Positions 28,459 to 37,875 of a stretch of 64,000 nucleotides of DNA are shown piece by piece; position 1 is the stretch's first letter, and every line of letters starts with the position of its first letter. The DNA lies in the NCBI RefSeq assembly GCF_002374315.1, contig NZ_NWUX01000009.1, positions 62,001 to 126,000 on the forward strand, read 5' to 3'. The position numbers and the translations under genes were made by a program. This DNA comes from Vreelandella nigrificans (GTDB lineage: Bacteria > Pseudomonadota > Gammaproteobacteria > Pseudomonadales > Halomonadaceae). The notes under the pieces are model-generated. The model was not told where the DNA came from, searched no databases, and saw only the letters and a list, made by a program, of their open reading frames with translations.

Positions 28459-29742
28459 ATGGAAAAAAGTGTTTCTATGATGGACGACCCACTCGCTGCG
28501 GCTCGTGAATCAATGGCCAAGATGCTGCAAGAAAGGGCGCACACCTTCTCGCTTCCGCAGCCGTTTTATAACGACGCTCGCCTATTCGCTCTTGATATGC
28601 AAGAGGTTTTCGAGAAAGAGTGGCTGTTCGCGGGCATGACCTGTGAGATCCCTAGCAAGGGTAACTTCATGACATTGGATATCGGTGATAATCCAATTGT
28701 CATCGTACGCGGCAGTGAAGGCACCATTCATGCGTTTCACAATGTGTGCCGCCACCGAGGATCGCGCCTTTGTGTGAAGGATAAGGGCAAGGTGGCAAAA
28801 CTCGTATGCCCCTACCACCAGTGGACCTACGAACTGGATGGCCGCTTGTTGTTTGCCGGCAGCGATATGGGCAGTGACTTCGACCTCGATCAATTTGGAC
28901 TCAAACCGGTCAGCGTGTGTACAGCCGGCGGCTTCATCTTTATCAGCCTTAGCGATGAACCACCCGCTATTGATGATTTCCTGCAAACGCTCGAGCATTA
29001 TCTTGAGCCGTACCAGATGGACAACGTCAAGGTCGCCGCAGAGTCCAGTATCGTCGAGCAAGCCAACTGGAAGCTCGTCATCGAAAATAATCGTGAATGC
29101 TATCACTGTAACGGCTCTCACCCTGAGCTGCTTAACTCGCTGCAAGAGTTTGATGACACCGAAGACCCGCGCGCAACGCCTGCCTATAAGGAACTGGTGG
29201 CATGCAAACAAGCAGATTGGGATGAGGAACAAATTCCCTATCAGTTGAAGCGCTTTGGCAAACGTAATCGCCTGACCCGCACTCCGCTGTTGGATGGCAT
29301 TGTGTCGATGACGATGGATGGCAAGCCCGGCTGCAAGAAGTTAATGGGGCGTTTATCAAGCCCTGATATGGGTTCACTGCGTATCCTGCATCTACCCAAC
29401 TCATGGAACCACTTCATGGGTGACCATGCGGTGGTATTCCGCGTGCTACCACTTGGCCCGCAGCAGACCGTAGTGACCACTAAGTGGCTGGTTCACAAGG
29501 ATGCAGTAGAGGGTATTGACTACGACCCCGATCAACTTCGTCGAGTATGGGATGCCACCAACGACCAGGACCGCCAACTCGCTGAAGAGAATCAGCGTGG
29601 CATTAACTCGAAGGCTTACCAACCCGGCCCTTACTCCAAAACCTATGAGTTCGGTGTTATCGACTTTATCGACTGGTATGCCACCCGCATACTTGAGAAC
29701 TTAGACCGCGAGGCTCCCACGCTACAGTTAGCCAAAGGTTAG
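28459..29742 (+). CDS. gbcA: glycine betaine monooxygenase, Rieske oxygenase component
   Basis: The protein has 427 residues. The ATG at 28459 lies after AGGA with a normal gap; ATG at 28477 is an alternative. Rieske [2Fe-2S] ligands are Cys97-x-His99 and Cys117-x2-His120 (CRHRGSRLC, CPYHQW). The mononuclear iron site is in ENNRECYHCNGSHPEL with His216 and His221. It converts glycine betaine to dimethylglycine and formaldehyde. Followed by a strong terminator. Motif spacing and the divergent GbcB support the assignment over other ring-hydroxylating oxygenases. Confidence 0.94.
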   Translation: MEKSVSMMDDPLAAARESMAKMLQERAHTFSLPQPFYNDARLFALDMQEVFEKEWLFAGMTCEIPSKGNFMTLDIGDNPIVIVRGSEGTIHAFHNVCRHRGSRLCVKDKGKVAKLVCPYHQWTYELDGRLLFAGSDMGSDFDLDQFGLKPVSVCTAGGFIFISLSDEPPAIDDFLQTLEHYLEPYQMDNVKVAAESSIVEQANWKLVIENNRECYHCNGSHPELLNSLQEFDDTEDPRATPAYKELVACKQADWDEEQIPYQLKRFGKRNRLTRTPLLDGIVSMTMDGKPGCKKLMGRLSSPDMGSLRILHLPNSWNHFMGDHAVVFRVLPLGPQQTVVTTKWLVHKDAVEGIDYDPDQLRRVWDATNDQDRQLAEENQRGINSKAYQPGPYSKTYEFGVIDFIDWYATRILENLDREAPTLQLAKG

Positions 29743-29770
29743 AGAATACATCCAACGCAATACAGTCAAT

Positions 29771-29803
29771 AAACTGGGCCCGCTGTTGCGGGCCCAGTTT
29801 GTT
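29771..29803 (+). terminator. rho-independent terminator after gbcA
   Basis: A 13-bp perfect stem (29771-29783 with 29788-29800) with a 4-base loop, ending in TTTG. It is 28 bases after the gbcA stop. Confidence 0.92.
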
Positions 29804-29940
29804 TGAATACACATGATACCTGTTGATCAATCCCCCCCTCTCAGCGTGAAAAGCGCTATGTCACATTTGATTACCAGCTCCTACTTACTGCCTTCCCTGG
29901 CATTATTCTGTGGATCCCCCAGTTAATTTAAACAGTTACT

Positions 29941-32796
29941 TTAAATACTGGTCTCCTCCACCTGCGCCGCTTCCGAGCGGCTCAACCGGCAGGCGGCGTA
30001 CTTGAACTCGGGTATCTTCCCATCCGGATCCAGCGCCGGATTGGTGAGTAGATTCGCCGCCGCTTCCACGTAGCAGAAGGGCACGAACACCATGCCCTCA
30101 GGCATCCCAGGATCCACCCTCGCTTTGAGGGTGATGGAGCCTCGCCGGGTGGCGATTTTCAGATCATCGCCCGGCGCCATCCCAAGCCGAATAAGCTCAG
30201 CGGGCGCCAAACTCGCCACTGCTTCCGGCTCCAAGTCATCGAGCACTTTGGCACGGCGGGTCATGGAACCCGTGTGCCAGTGCTCTAACTGACGCCCGGT
30301 AGTCAGCACCGTGGGATAGTCGTTATCTACCGGCTCATCAGGTGGCAGCGGGCGCGTAGGTGCGAACTTCGCCCGGCCGCTGGCGGTTGGGAAGGCCTCG
30401 CTGAAGACCACGTCTTGTCCCAGTGCGTCCTCCGCTGGACAGGGGTAGGTCACCGACTGCTCACGCTCCAAACGCTCCCAGGAAATATGGTCAAGAGAGG
30501 CCATGCCTTGCTTCATCTCAGCGAAGACGTCCCGTGGATGTTGATAGTCCCAGTCCAGGCCAAAGCGTTTGGCGATTTCCTGGATAATCCACCAATCCGG
30601 CTTGGCCTGGCCCGGTAGCGGCAACGCCGCACGCCCCATCTGCACCTGACGGTTGGTGTTGGTGACAGTACCATCCTTCTCCGGCCAGGCGGAGGCAGGC
30701 AGAATGACATCGGCAAACTGGGCAGTCTCAGTGACAAACAGATCCTGCACCACCAGATGCTCCAGCTTGGCCAGGGCGGCCCGTGCATGAGCCAGATCCG
30801 GATCAGACATCGCCGGGTTTTCGCCCTGGATATACATGCCACGAATAGTGCCCGCGGCGATAGCATCCATAATTTCCACCACAGTGAGGCCCGGCGTGGG
30901 ATCCAGTTTGGTATTCCACAGCTCTTCGAAAGCACTGCGTACCTGAGCATCGCTGACCGGCTGGTAGTCCGGCATCACCATGGGAATCAGGCCAGCATCC
31001 GAGGCCCCCTGAACATTGTTCTGGCCGCGTAACGGGTGCAGACCAGTACCCGGGCGCCCAGTCTGGCCACAGGCCAACGCCAGCGAGATCAGGCAGCGGG
31101 CGTTATCAGTGCCATGCGTGTGCTGGGAAATCCCCATGCCCCAGAAAATCATCGCCCGCTCGGCATTGGCATAGAGCCTGGCCACTTCTCGGATGGTCTC
31201 TGGTTCAACACCGCACAGGCCGCTCATCGCTTCGGGGGTCATATCCACCGTATGCGTTTTGAGCGCCTCAAAGCCTTCGGTATGCTCGGCGATATAGGCC
31301 GTGTCATAAAGCTCTTCGCTGATAATCACATTGAGAATGGCATTAAACAACGCCACATCGGCGCCGGGTGAAAAGCGTACGCTCAGGTGGGCATAGGCAT
31401 CCAGCGCCTGACCACGAGGGTCGAGAATCACTATTTTGGTACCGCGCTTGGCGGCCTGTTTAAAGAAGGTAGCCGCCACCGGATGGTTTACCGCCGGGTT
31501 ACAGCCGGTAAGTATCACCACATCGGACTGGCTGGCCTGCATAAAGGAGGCGGTTACCGAGCCTGAGCCAATACACTCCATGAGTGCCGCCACCGAGCTG
31601 GCATGGCACAAGCGAGTACAGTGATCTACATGATTGGAGCCAAAGCCGGTACGCACCAGCTTCTGAAACAGCCACGCCTCTTCGTTAGAGCACTTGGCGC
31701 TACCGAACCCCGCCAGGGCATCAGGGCCATGGGCCGCTTTAAGGTTTACAAGTCTGCTGGCGGCAGCCTCCAGGGCTTCATCCCAGCTCGCCTCGCGGAA
31801 ATGAGTCAGGGGATTGGCGGGATCGAAGTCCGGGTCGATCCCCTTCGCGACACCCTCGCGACGAATCAGCGGGGTAACAAGCCGGGATGGATGGCGCGGA
31901 TAGTCATAGCCAAAGCGGCCTTTGACACATAGCCGATTCTCGTTAGAGGGGCCATCGCGGCCCTCCACATAAAGGATCTCATCGTCCTTGATATGGTAGG
32001 TGAGCTGGCAGCCTACGCCACAGTAGGGGCATACCGAGTCGACCTTACGGTCGGCCACGGCAGAATCGCCGCGGCCCGTCTGATCGATCAGGGTAGCGGG
32101 CATCAGGGCGCCGGTGGGGCAGGCTTGAACGCACTCGCCACAGGCTACGCAGGTGCTATCCCCCATAGGGTCGTCGAAATCAAACACGATCTTGGACGCC
32201 GCCCCACGGTGAGCCAATCCAATCACGTCGTTAACCTGTACTTCGCGACAGGCACGCACACACAGGTTGCACTCGATGCAGGCGTCAAGATTGACGCGCA
32301 TGGCAGAGTGGCTGCTGTCCTGCGCTAGGCTATCCGCCCGGGACGCCACATGGTGCACGGTGGGCGTCTCGCGTTCTTCGCGCTTGGGCAGCTTGCGGCG
32401 CACCGCCGTGGCATCAATGGCCAGCTGGTCAGCCATGGCCCAGAAATGGCTTGAGCTGTCGGGGCTCTCTTCCCTCTCAGGCTGGTCGACCAGCAGCATT
32501 TCCATGACCATCTTGCGGGCCGTGTAGGCTCGTTCGGAGTTGGCGCTCTTGACCACCATACCGGGGGCCGCTTCGCGCAGACAGCTGGCCGCCAGTGCCC
32601 GCTCGCCCTCGATTTCCACCATACAGGCGCGGCAGTTGCCGTCGGCGCGGTAACCGCTGGCGTCCTTGAAACACAGGTGGGGAATGGTCTCGCCTGCGCG
32701 TTTGGCCACCTGCCAGAGGCTTTCACCTGGCTGGGCACTCACTTCGATGCCATCCAGGGTCAGGGTAAAGCTTTGGTTTAAGCTCTGTTCACTCAT
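29941..32796 (-). CDS. NAD-type formate dehydrogenase alpha subunit (molybdenum)
   Basis: The protein has 951 residues. The ATG at 32796 has AAGGGAG at a better distance than the one at 32802. Order: [2Fe-2S] ferredoxin domain (CFKDASGYRADGNCRACMVEIEG), a His-Cys region, two [4Fe-4S] clusters (CIECNLCVRACREV, CVACGECVQACP), then the Mo-bis-MGD domain opening with CPYCGVGCQLTYHI. The Mo ligand is Cys in HCTRLCHASSVAAL, not selenocysteine. A C-terminal molydopterin-binding domain ends near LSRSEAAQVEE. It oxidises formate to CO2, and its context is the methyl-oxidising pathway. FdsA- or FdhF-like naming is ambiguous, so no symbol is given. Confidence 0.92.
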   Translation of the reverse strand: MSEQSLNQSFTLTLDGIEVSAQPGESLWQVAKRAGETIPHLCFKDASGYRADGNCRACMVEIEGERALAASCLREAAPGMVVKSANSERAYTARKMVMEMLLVDQPEREESPDSSSHFWAMADQLAIDATAVRRKLPKREERETPTVHHVASRADSLAQDSSHSAMRVNLDACIECNLCVRACREVQVNDVIGLAHRGAASKIVFDFDDPMGDSTCVACGECVQACPTGALMPATLIDQTGRGDSAVADRKVDSVCPYCGVGCQLTYHIKDDEILYVEGRDGPSNENRLCVKGRFGYDYPRHPSRLVTPLIRREGVAKGIDPDFDPANPLTHFREASWDEALEAAASRLVNLKAAHGPDALAGFGSAKCSNEEAWLFQKLVRTGFGSNHVDHCTRLCHASSVAALMECIGSGSVTASFMQASQSDVVILTGCNPAVNHPVAATFFKQAAKRGTKIVILDPRGQALDAYAHLSVRFSPGADVALFNAILNVIISEELYDTAYIAEHTEGFEALKTHTVDMTPEAMSGLCGVEPETIREVARLYANAERAMIFWGMGISQHTHGTDNARCLISLALACGQTGRPGTGLHPLRGQNNVQGASDAGLIPMVMPDYQPVSDAQVRSAFEELWNTKLDPTPGLTVVEIMDAIAAGTIRGMYIQGENPAMSDPDLAHARAALAKLEHLVVQDLFVTETAQFADVILPASAWPEKDGTVTNTNRQVQMGRAALPLPGQAKPDWWIIQEIAKRFGLDWDYQHPRDVFAEMKQGMASLDHISWERLEREQSVTYPCPAEDALGQDVVFSEAFPTASGRAKFAPTRPLPPDEPVDNDYPTVLTTGRQLEHWHTGSMTRRAKVLDDLEPEAVASLAPAELIRLGMAPGDDLKIATRRGSITLKARVDPGMPEGMVFVPFCYVEAAANLLTNPALDPDGKIPEFKYAACRLSRSEAAQVEETSI

Positions 32797-32807
32797 GCTC
32801 ATCTCCC

Positions 32808-34526
32808 TTATCCCTTGACGATAACGTTCTGGGCAGCCAGTTCACTGCGAAAATCCTTGAGCAAGCCCAATACTGGGTTAGGTGCCGCCTGACCCAGTCC
32901 GCAAATAGAGGCATCTATCATCACTTGGGAAAGCTGCGTCATAAGCCCAGCATCCCATTCATTACGCTCGAGCAGGGTGAGCATTTTTTCCGTGCCCACT
33001 CGACAGGGGGTACATTGACCACAGGACTCATCGGCAAAGAAAGCCAGTAGGTTGGTAGCAACCCCGCGCAGATTGTCCTGATCAGAAAGCACGATCACCG
33101 CAGCGGAGCCAATAAAACAGCCGTGCTCCTGGAGGGTATCGAAGTCGAGAGGAATATTAGCCTTGGTGGCAGGCAGAATACCGCCTGAGGCGCCACCGGG
33201 TAGGTAGGCAGCCAAACGATGGCCTTCAGTCATGCCGCCGCAATACTCGTCAATTAACTCGCTTAGCGTGATCCCAGCAGGTGCCAGATATACGCCAGGA
33301 TGCTTGACCCGCCCCGAAACCGAGAAACTACGCAGCCCCACGCGGCCGTGGCGGCCCTGGCTAGAGAAAGCCTCTGCGCCGCGCTGCCAGATCATCGGGA
33401 TCCAGTAGACGGTCTCGACGTTATTGACCAACGTTGGGCGGTCAAATAGCCCCTTCTGGGCGACAAAAGGGGGACGATGGCGGGGCTTGCCTGGTTTGCC
33501 TTCCAGGGACTCAATCATCGCCGACTCTTCACCGCAGATGTAAGCACCCGCGCCGCGGCGTAGCACGATATAGCCCGGCGTCACCAAGCCAGCAGCCTCA
33601 AGCTCGCCAATGGCCTCGCGCAGCACGCTATGCAAGGCAGGGTACTCATCACGCAAATAGATATACAGTGCCTCAGCCTCTACTGCCCAGGCACTGACTA
33701 AGGCTCCTTCAAGAAACTGGTGCGGCGAGCGTTCCAGATAATAGCGGTCCTTGAAGGTACCGGGCTCGCCTTCGTCGGCGTTGATCGCGCAGTAACGGGG
33801 GCCAGCCTCCTGACGTACGAATGTCCATTTTTTGAAGGTAGGGAAACCCGCGCCACCCAAGCCACGCAGATTGGCCTGCTGCATCGCCTCCATCAGCGCT
33901 TCTACTGTAACGCTGCCGTCGTGACAGGCCTGGAGCAACGCCATACCGCCCTTGCGGCGATAGTCGTCCAACCGCTGCCAGTCGACGGGGGCGGGGTGAA
34001 AGTGACCCTTTTCGATCACCGACGAGATACGCGCCTGGGTGGCGAACAGCACATGATGGTGCCCTACTTCAACTACTGGCGCCGTGTCGCAACGACCCAT
34101 GCAGGGCGCCCGCAGCACCCGTACCTGTTCGATATCCACGTTCGCTTCAAGCTGTGCCTTAAGCGCCTCGGCGCCAGCTAGCTGGCAGGTTAGGGAATCG
34201 CAAACGCGAATGGTCACTGCCGGCGGCGGCAGCTGATCGTCGTGAATGACGTCGAAGTGAGCATAGAAAGTGGCCGTCTCGTAGACGGTCGCCATGGGCA
34301 GGTTCATATAAGCCGCCAGGGCACGCAAATCCGCCAGCAGTAGATGGCCCCGGGCATCCTGAATGGTATGCAGATGTTCAATTAATAGGTCGCGGCGGCG
34401 CAGCGTGGCGTTCTGTCGCTCGTCGCCCAGCAGTTCACGCAACCCCTCAAGAAGACTGGGATCGAGATCACGGCCGCGGGGCTTGCCGCGAAAGCGGCGC
34501 TTGGGGGTCACGGTCTGGACGGTCAT
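32808..34526 (-). CDS. formate dehydrogenase NADH-binding subunit, NuoE-NuoF fusion
   Basis: The protein has 572 residues. The ATG at 34526 lacks a good ribosome site; an upstream open frame to 34580 runs into a terminator hairpin. The first ~160 residues are NuoE-like with [2Fe-2S] cysteines in CDSLTCQLAG and RAPCMGRCDTAP. The rest is NuoF-like: GLGGAGFPTFKKW (FMN), ADEGEPGTFKDRY, GAYICGEESAMIESLEG (NADH) and [4Fe-4S] CGQCTPCRVGTEKM. It passes electrons from formate to NAD. In FdsGBA systems NuoE and NuoF parts are separate genes; here they are fused. It is 11 bases ahead of the alpha subunit. No accessory fdhD or mob gene is beside it. Confidence 0.9.
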   Translation of the reverse strand: MTVQTVTPKRRFRGKPRGRDLDPSLLEGLRELLGDERQNATLRRRDLLIEHLHTIQDARGHLLLADLRALAAYMNLPMATVYETATFYAHFDVIHDDQLPPPAVTIRVCDSLTCQLAGAEALKAQLEANVDIEQVRVLRAPCMGRCDTAPVVEVGHHHVLFATQARISSVIEKGHFHPAPVDWQRLDDYRRKGGMALLQACHDGSVTVEALMEAMQQANLRGLGGAGFPTFKKWTFVRQEAGPRYCAINADEGEPGTFKDRYYLERSPHQFLEGALVSAWAVEAEALYIYLRDEYPALHSVLREAIGELEAAGLVTPGYIVLRRGAGAYICGEESAMIESLEGKPGKPRHRPPFVAQKGLFDRPTLVNNVETVYWIPMIWQRGAEAFSSQGRHGRVGLRSFSVSGRVKHPGVYLAPAGITLSELIDEYCGGMTEGHRLAAYLPGGASGGILPATKANIPLDFDTLQEHGCFIGSAAVIVLSDQDNLRGVATNLLAFFADESCGQCTPCRVGTEKMLTLLERNEWDAGLMTQLSQVMIDASICGLGQAAPNPVLGLLKDFRSELAAQNVIVKG

Positions 34527-34566
34527 GGGGTACTCATTATTATCTTGATCGGTTTTATACCGGATG

Positions 34567-34595
34567 AACAAAAACGGCACCCCTCGGGGCGCCGT
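34567..34595 (-). terminator. terminator after formaldehyde dehydrogenase
   Basis: On the minus strand a 10-bp stem with one mismatch (ACGGCGCCCC/GGGGTGCCGT type) is followed by TTTTTGTT. It lies after fdhA (stop 34693) and only 41 bases before the start of the formate dehydrogenase genes, so those need a promoter in that short gap or read-through. Confidence 0.75.
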
Positions 34596-34636
34596 CTAGG
34601 GTCGCACTAACCTACCCTCAGGCAGGGGGTCGGGGC

Positions 34637-34678
34637 TTATTACTCAGTATTTATTACTCAGTACTTATACTGGGTACT
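34637..34678. repeat. 14-bp tandem repeat, three copies
   Basis: Units at 34637 and 34651 share TTATTACTCAGTA and the third at 34665 is degenerate. It lies between the fdhA stop and its terminator. Confidence 0.8.
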
Positions 34679-34692
34679 TATTAAATAAGTTA

Positions 34693-35883
34693 TTAAGCCA
34701 CGCTGCCATGGGGGTCAATGACGAATTTCTTAGCAGCACCACCATCGAAGTCGGCGTAACCCTGGGGTGCCTGATCCAGCGTGATCATCTGGACGTTAAC
34801 TGCATCGGCGATCTTAACCTTACCGAACAAGATCGCCTGCATCAGTGGGCGATGGTACTTCATCACCGGGCACTGTCCAGTATGGAAACTATGAGACTTG
34901 GCCCAACCTAGGCCAAAGCGCATGCTCAAAGCACCCTGCTTGGCGGCCTCATCAGCGGCGCCGGGATCTTCAGTTACGTATAGACCCGGAATGCCGATCT
35001 GGCCACCCGCACGGGTCAACGACATCGCTGAGTTCAGTACTGTCGCAGGCGCTTCTTTGCCGTGATTACAACCACAGGCGTGGGCTTCGAAGCCGACGCA
35101 GTCGACAAAGGCATCGACCTCGCGCTCACCGAGGATCACCTCAATCTTATCAGCCATGTCACCGTCCTGGGTCAGGTCGATGGTCTCGCAACCAAAGCTA
35201 CGGGCCTGAGCTAGACGCTCTTCGACCATATCGCCGACAATCACACAGGCTGCACCCAGCAGTTGAGCGGAAACGGCCGCTGCAAGTCCTACTGGGCCAG
35301 CACCGGCAATATAGACAGTGCTGCCGGGGCCGACACCGGCAGTAACGCAACCATGAAAGCCCGTAGGGAAAATATCGGAGAGCAGGGTCAGATCTTTGAT
35401 CTTCTCCATGGCCTGATCGGCATCCGGGAACTTGAGCAGGTTAAAGTCGGCATAGGGAACCATGACATATTCAGTCTGGCCGCCGACCCAGCCGCCCATA
35501 TCCACATAGCCGTAGGCGGCACCAGGACGGGCTGGATTGACGTTGAGGCAGATACCGGTGCGGCCTTCTTTACAGTTACGGCAGCGACCACAGGCAATAT
35601 TAAACGGCACCGAAACCAGGTCGCCGGGTTGAATAAATTCGACATCGCGACCGCACTCGACCACGAGGCCAGTGATTTCATGGCCGAGCACTAGGCCGGA
35701 TGGAGCGGTGGTGCGACCACGGACCATATGCTGGTCGCTACCACAGATATTAGTGGTGACTACCTTAAGGATCACGCCGTGATCGCACTTGCGATTTCCG
35801 ATGGCGAGCTCAGGATAGGCAATGGATTCAACGGCGACTTCACCCGGCCCTTTGTAGACCACTCCGCGATTGGCTGCATTCAT
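34693..35883 (-). CDS. fdhA: glutathione-independent formaldehyde dehydrogenase
   Basis: The protein has 396 residues, a zinc alcohol dehydrogenase of the Pseudomonas putida FdhA type. Catalytic zinc: Cys in TTNICGSDQH and His-Glu in GLVLGHEITG. Structural zinc: ACGRCRNCKEGRTGIC. NAD-binding motif GAGPVGLAAAVSAQLLGA. It oxidises formaldehyde to formate with tightly bound NAD, matching the formaldehyde made by GbcAB and DgcAB. AGGAG before the ATG. Confidence 0.94.
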   Translation of the reverse strand: MNAANRGVVYKGPGEVAVESIAYPELAIGNRKCDHGVILKVVTTNICGSDQHMVRGRTTAPSGLVLGHEITGLVVECGRDVEFIQPGDLVSVPFNIACGRCRNCKEGRTGICLNVNPARPGAAYGYVDMGGWVGGQTEYVMVPYADFNLLKFPDADQAMEKIKDLTLLSDIFPTGFHGCVTAGVGPGSTVYIAGAGPVGLAAAVSAQLLGAACVIVGDMVEERLAQARSFGCETIDLTQDGDMADKIEVILGEREVDAFVDCVGFEAHACGCNHGKEAPATVLNSAMSLTRAGGQIGIPGLYVTEDPGAADEAAKQGALSMRFGLGWAKSHSFHTGQCPVMKYHRPLMQAILFGKVKIADAVNVQMITLDQAPQGYADFDGGAAKKFVIDPHGSVA

Positions 35884-36126
35884 GGCTGGCTCCTATTGTT
35901 TATTGTTCTACTCAAAATCATTAATGGTCCTTCCCACCCTATCCCCTCCACACCTTAGGACTTACCCCATAAAGGCATCTACATATCTATTCAAGACATC
36001 CTAGCCAAGATGAATAGATGAAGGTCGTTTTCACGACACTCATCCTCCCAAACAGGCTCAACAATTCGGGGCGTCGGCGATGGTGACGCATATCCGACAT
36101 CTAACAAGAACCACCAAGGAACCCCT

Positions 36127-37707
36127 ATGAAGAACAATGACGACCCGGTTCTGTCGCCTGGACAGGATAATACCCAGATAATGGGGTTAGACTTTCATAA
36201 CCCTGTTTTTCCACTCTCCGCTCTCGCCATTCTGCTGTTCATTCTTTACGCACTGGTATATCCAGATGCTGCTAATACCCACCTGGGACTTGCCAAGAAC
36301 TGGTCGATTGAACACTTCGACTGGCTCTTCATGATTGCAGGCAACGTTTTCGTGGTGTTCTGCCTCGTACTGATCTGCTTACCACTTGGGCGGATTCGTC
36401 TAGGCGGCAAAGATGCGAAGCCGGAATATTCGCGCACCTCTTGGTTTGCCATGCTGTTTGCGGCGGGCATGGGCATCGGCCTGATGTTCTGGAGCGTTGC
36501 TGAGCCAGTGGCCTACTACACCGATTGGTACGGCACCCCACTGAATGCTCCTGCTGGCACGCCGGAAGGCGCTAGTGCCGCCATGGGCGCAACAATGTTC
36601 CATTGGGGGCTGCACCCCTGGGCAATCTACGCAGTAGTTGCACTCTCGCTGGCCTTCTTTGCCTATAACAAGGGCTTACCACTTACACTGCGCTCCGCCT
36701 TTTATCCGATTCTAGGCGAGCATACCCGCGGCTGGGCAGGCCATATCATCGATATCCTTGCCGTACTGGCCACTATTTTTGGCTTGGCCACCTCGCTTGG
36801 CTTTGGCGCTACCCAAGCGGCTGGCGGCCTAGCCTATCTGTTCGATATCCCCAATACCATCGGTACGCAGCTGGCGATTATCCTAGTGGTCACGGTGATC
36901 GCTCTGTTCTCGGTATGGAGGGGGATCGATGGTGGCGTTAAGCTGTTTTCGAACATCAATATGGTCATTGCGGTGGCGCTGCTTCTGTTTGTGGTTGTAG
37001 CGGGGCCTACCTTAATGATTCTGACAGGCATTGGCACCACGGCACTGGACTACGCGGGCCACCTTCTGCCGCTATCGAACTGGATTGGCCGCGATGATGA
37101 CATTTGGTATCACGGCTGGACCATCTTTTACTGGGCGTGGTGGATCTCCTGGTCACCGTTTGTCGGCATGTTTATCGCGCGCGTATCCCGCGGACGCACG
37201 GTGCGTGAGTTCCTTATCGCCGTACTGCTAGTACCGACACTGGTCACGCTGGTGTGGATGAGTGCATTTGGCGGTACGGCACTTTTCCAAGCCTCCAACG
37301 GCGTGGGTGAGCTGGCCAACGGAATTAGTGATGTCTCACTTGCCATGTTCCATATGCTGGAGCAGCTGCCCTTGACCAGCATCACGTCGACACTGGCAAT
37401 TATTCTGGTGCTAGTGTTCTTCATTACCTCGTCAGACTCCGGCTCGCTGGTCATCGACAATATCACCGCAGGTGGCAAGACCGATGCACCCAAGGGTCAG
37501 CGAGTATTTTGGGCGGCGTTGGAAGGCGTGATTGCCGGTGTGCTGCTATACGGCGGAGGCAGTACCGCCCTTAGCGCGCTTCAGGCGGGCGCAGTGGCCA
37601 CAGGGCTACCCTTTACGCTAGTGCTCCTGCTGATGTGCTTCAGTCTTTATAAGGGACTTCACAAGGAGTGGCGTGAAATTAACGCGGTGCCAAAAACCGC
37701 TAGGTAA
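36127..37707 (+). CDS. BCCT family transporter, likely glycine betaine
   Basis: The protein has 526 residues with twelve membrane helices. The family core segment is FYWAWWISWSPFVGMFIARVSRGRTVREF, and the Gly-rich helix GMGIGLMFWSVAEPVAYY contains the GMGIG element typical of the BCCT helix 3. The Trp-rich segment WISWSP provides the aromatic box that binds trimethylammonium substrates. Uptake of betaine, choline or carnitine is possible; the neighbouring catabolic genes favour betaine. AAGGA six bases before the ATG. Confidence 0.93.
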   Translation: MKNNDDPVLSPGQDNTQIMGLDFHNPVFPLSALAILLFILYALVYPDAANTHLGLAKNWSIEHFDWLFMIAGNVFVVFCLVLICLPLGRIRLGGKDAKPEYSRTSWFAMLFAAGMGIGLMFWSVAEPVAYYTDWYGTPLNAPAGTPEGASAAMGATMFHWGLHPWAIYAVVALSLAFFAYNKGLPLTLRSAFYPILGEHTRGWAGHIIDILAVLATIFGLATSLGFGATQAAGGLAYLFDIPNTIGTQLAIILVVTVIALFSVWRGIDGGVKLFSNINMVIAVALLLFVVVAGPTLMILTGIGTTALDYAGHLLPLSNWIGRDDDIWYHGWTIFYWAWWISWSPFVGMFIARVSRGRTVREFLIAVLLVPTLVTLVWMSAFGGTALFQASNGVGELANGISDVSLAMFHMLEQLPLTSITSTLAIILVLVFFITSSDSGSLVIDNITAGGKTDAPKGQRVFWAALEGVIAGVLLYGGGSTALSALQAGAVATGLPFTLVLLLMCFSLYKGLHKEWREINAVPKTAR

Positions 37708-37730
37708 TCACATCAAGTATCTGTTGATTT

Positions 37731-37761
37731 CAGGGGCGCCAATTTCATGGTGCCCCTTTTA
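37731..37761 (+). terminator. rho-independent terminator after the BCCT gene
   Basis: A 9-bp stem (AGGGGCGCC with GGTGCCCCT, one G-T pair) with an 8-base loop, ending in TTTT. It is 24 bases after the stop. Confidence 0.85.
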
Positions 37762-37875
37762 GTTTGCGGATATCGTGTCGTGATTCCTGCACTGCGTGCC
37801 GCTAATGGCAATGAGTAGACAGGCAAAGCGCTGCACCATGGCTAAACAACATCAACAACCCCACGGCTTATTTCA

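Noticed and set aside
31560-31640. Selenocysteine in the formate dehydrogenase
   Set aside because: The Mo-ligand position reads Cys in RLCHASS and there is no internal TGA.
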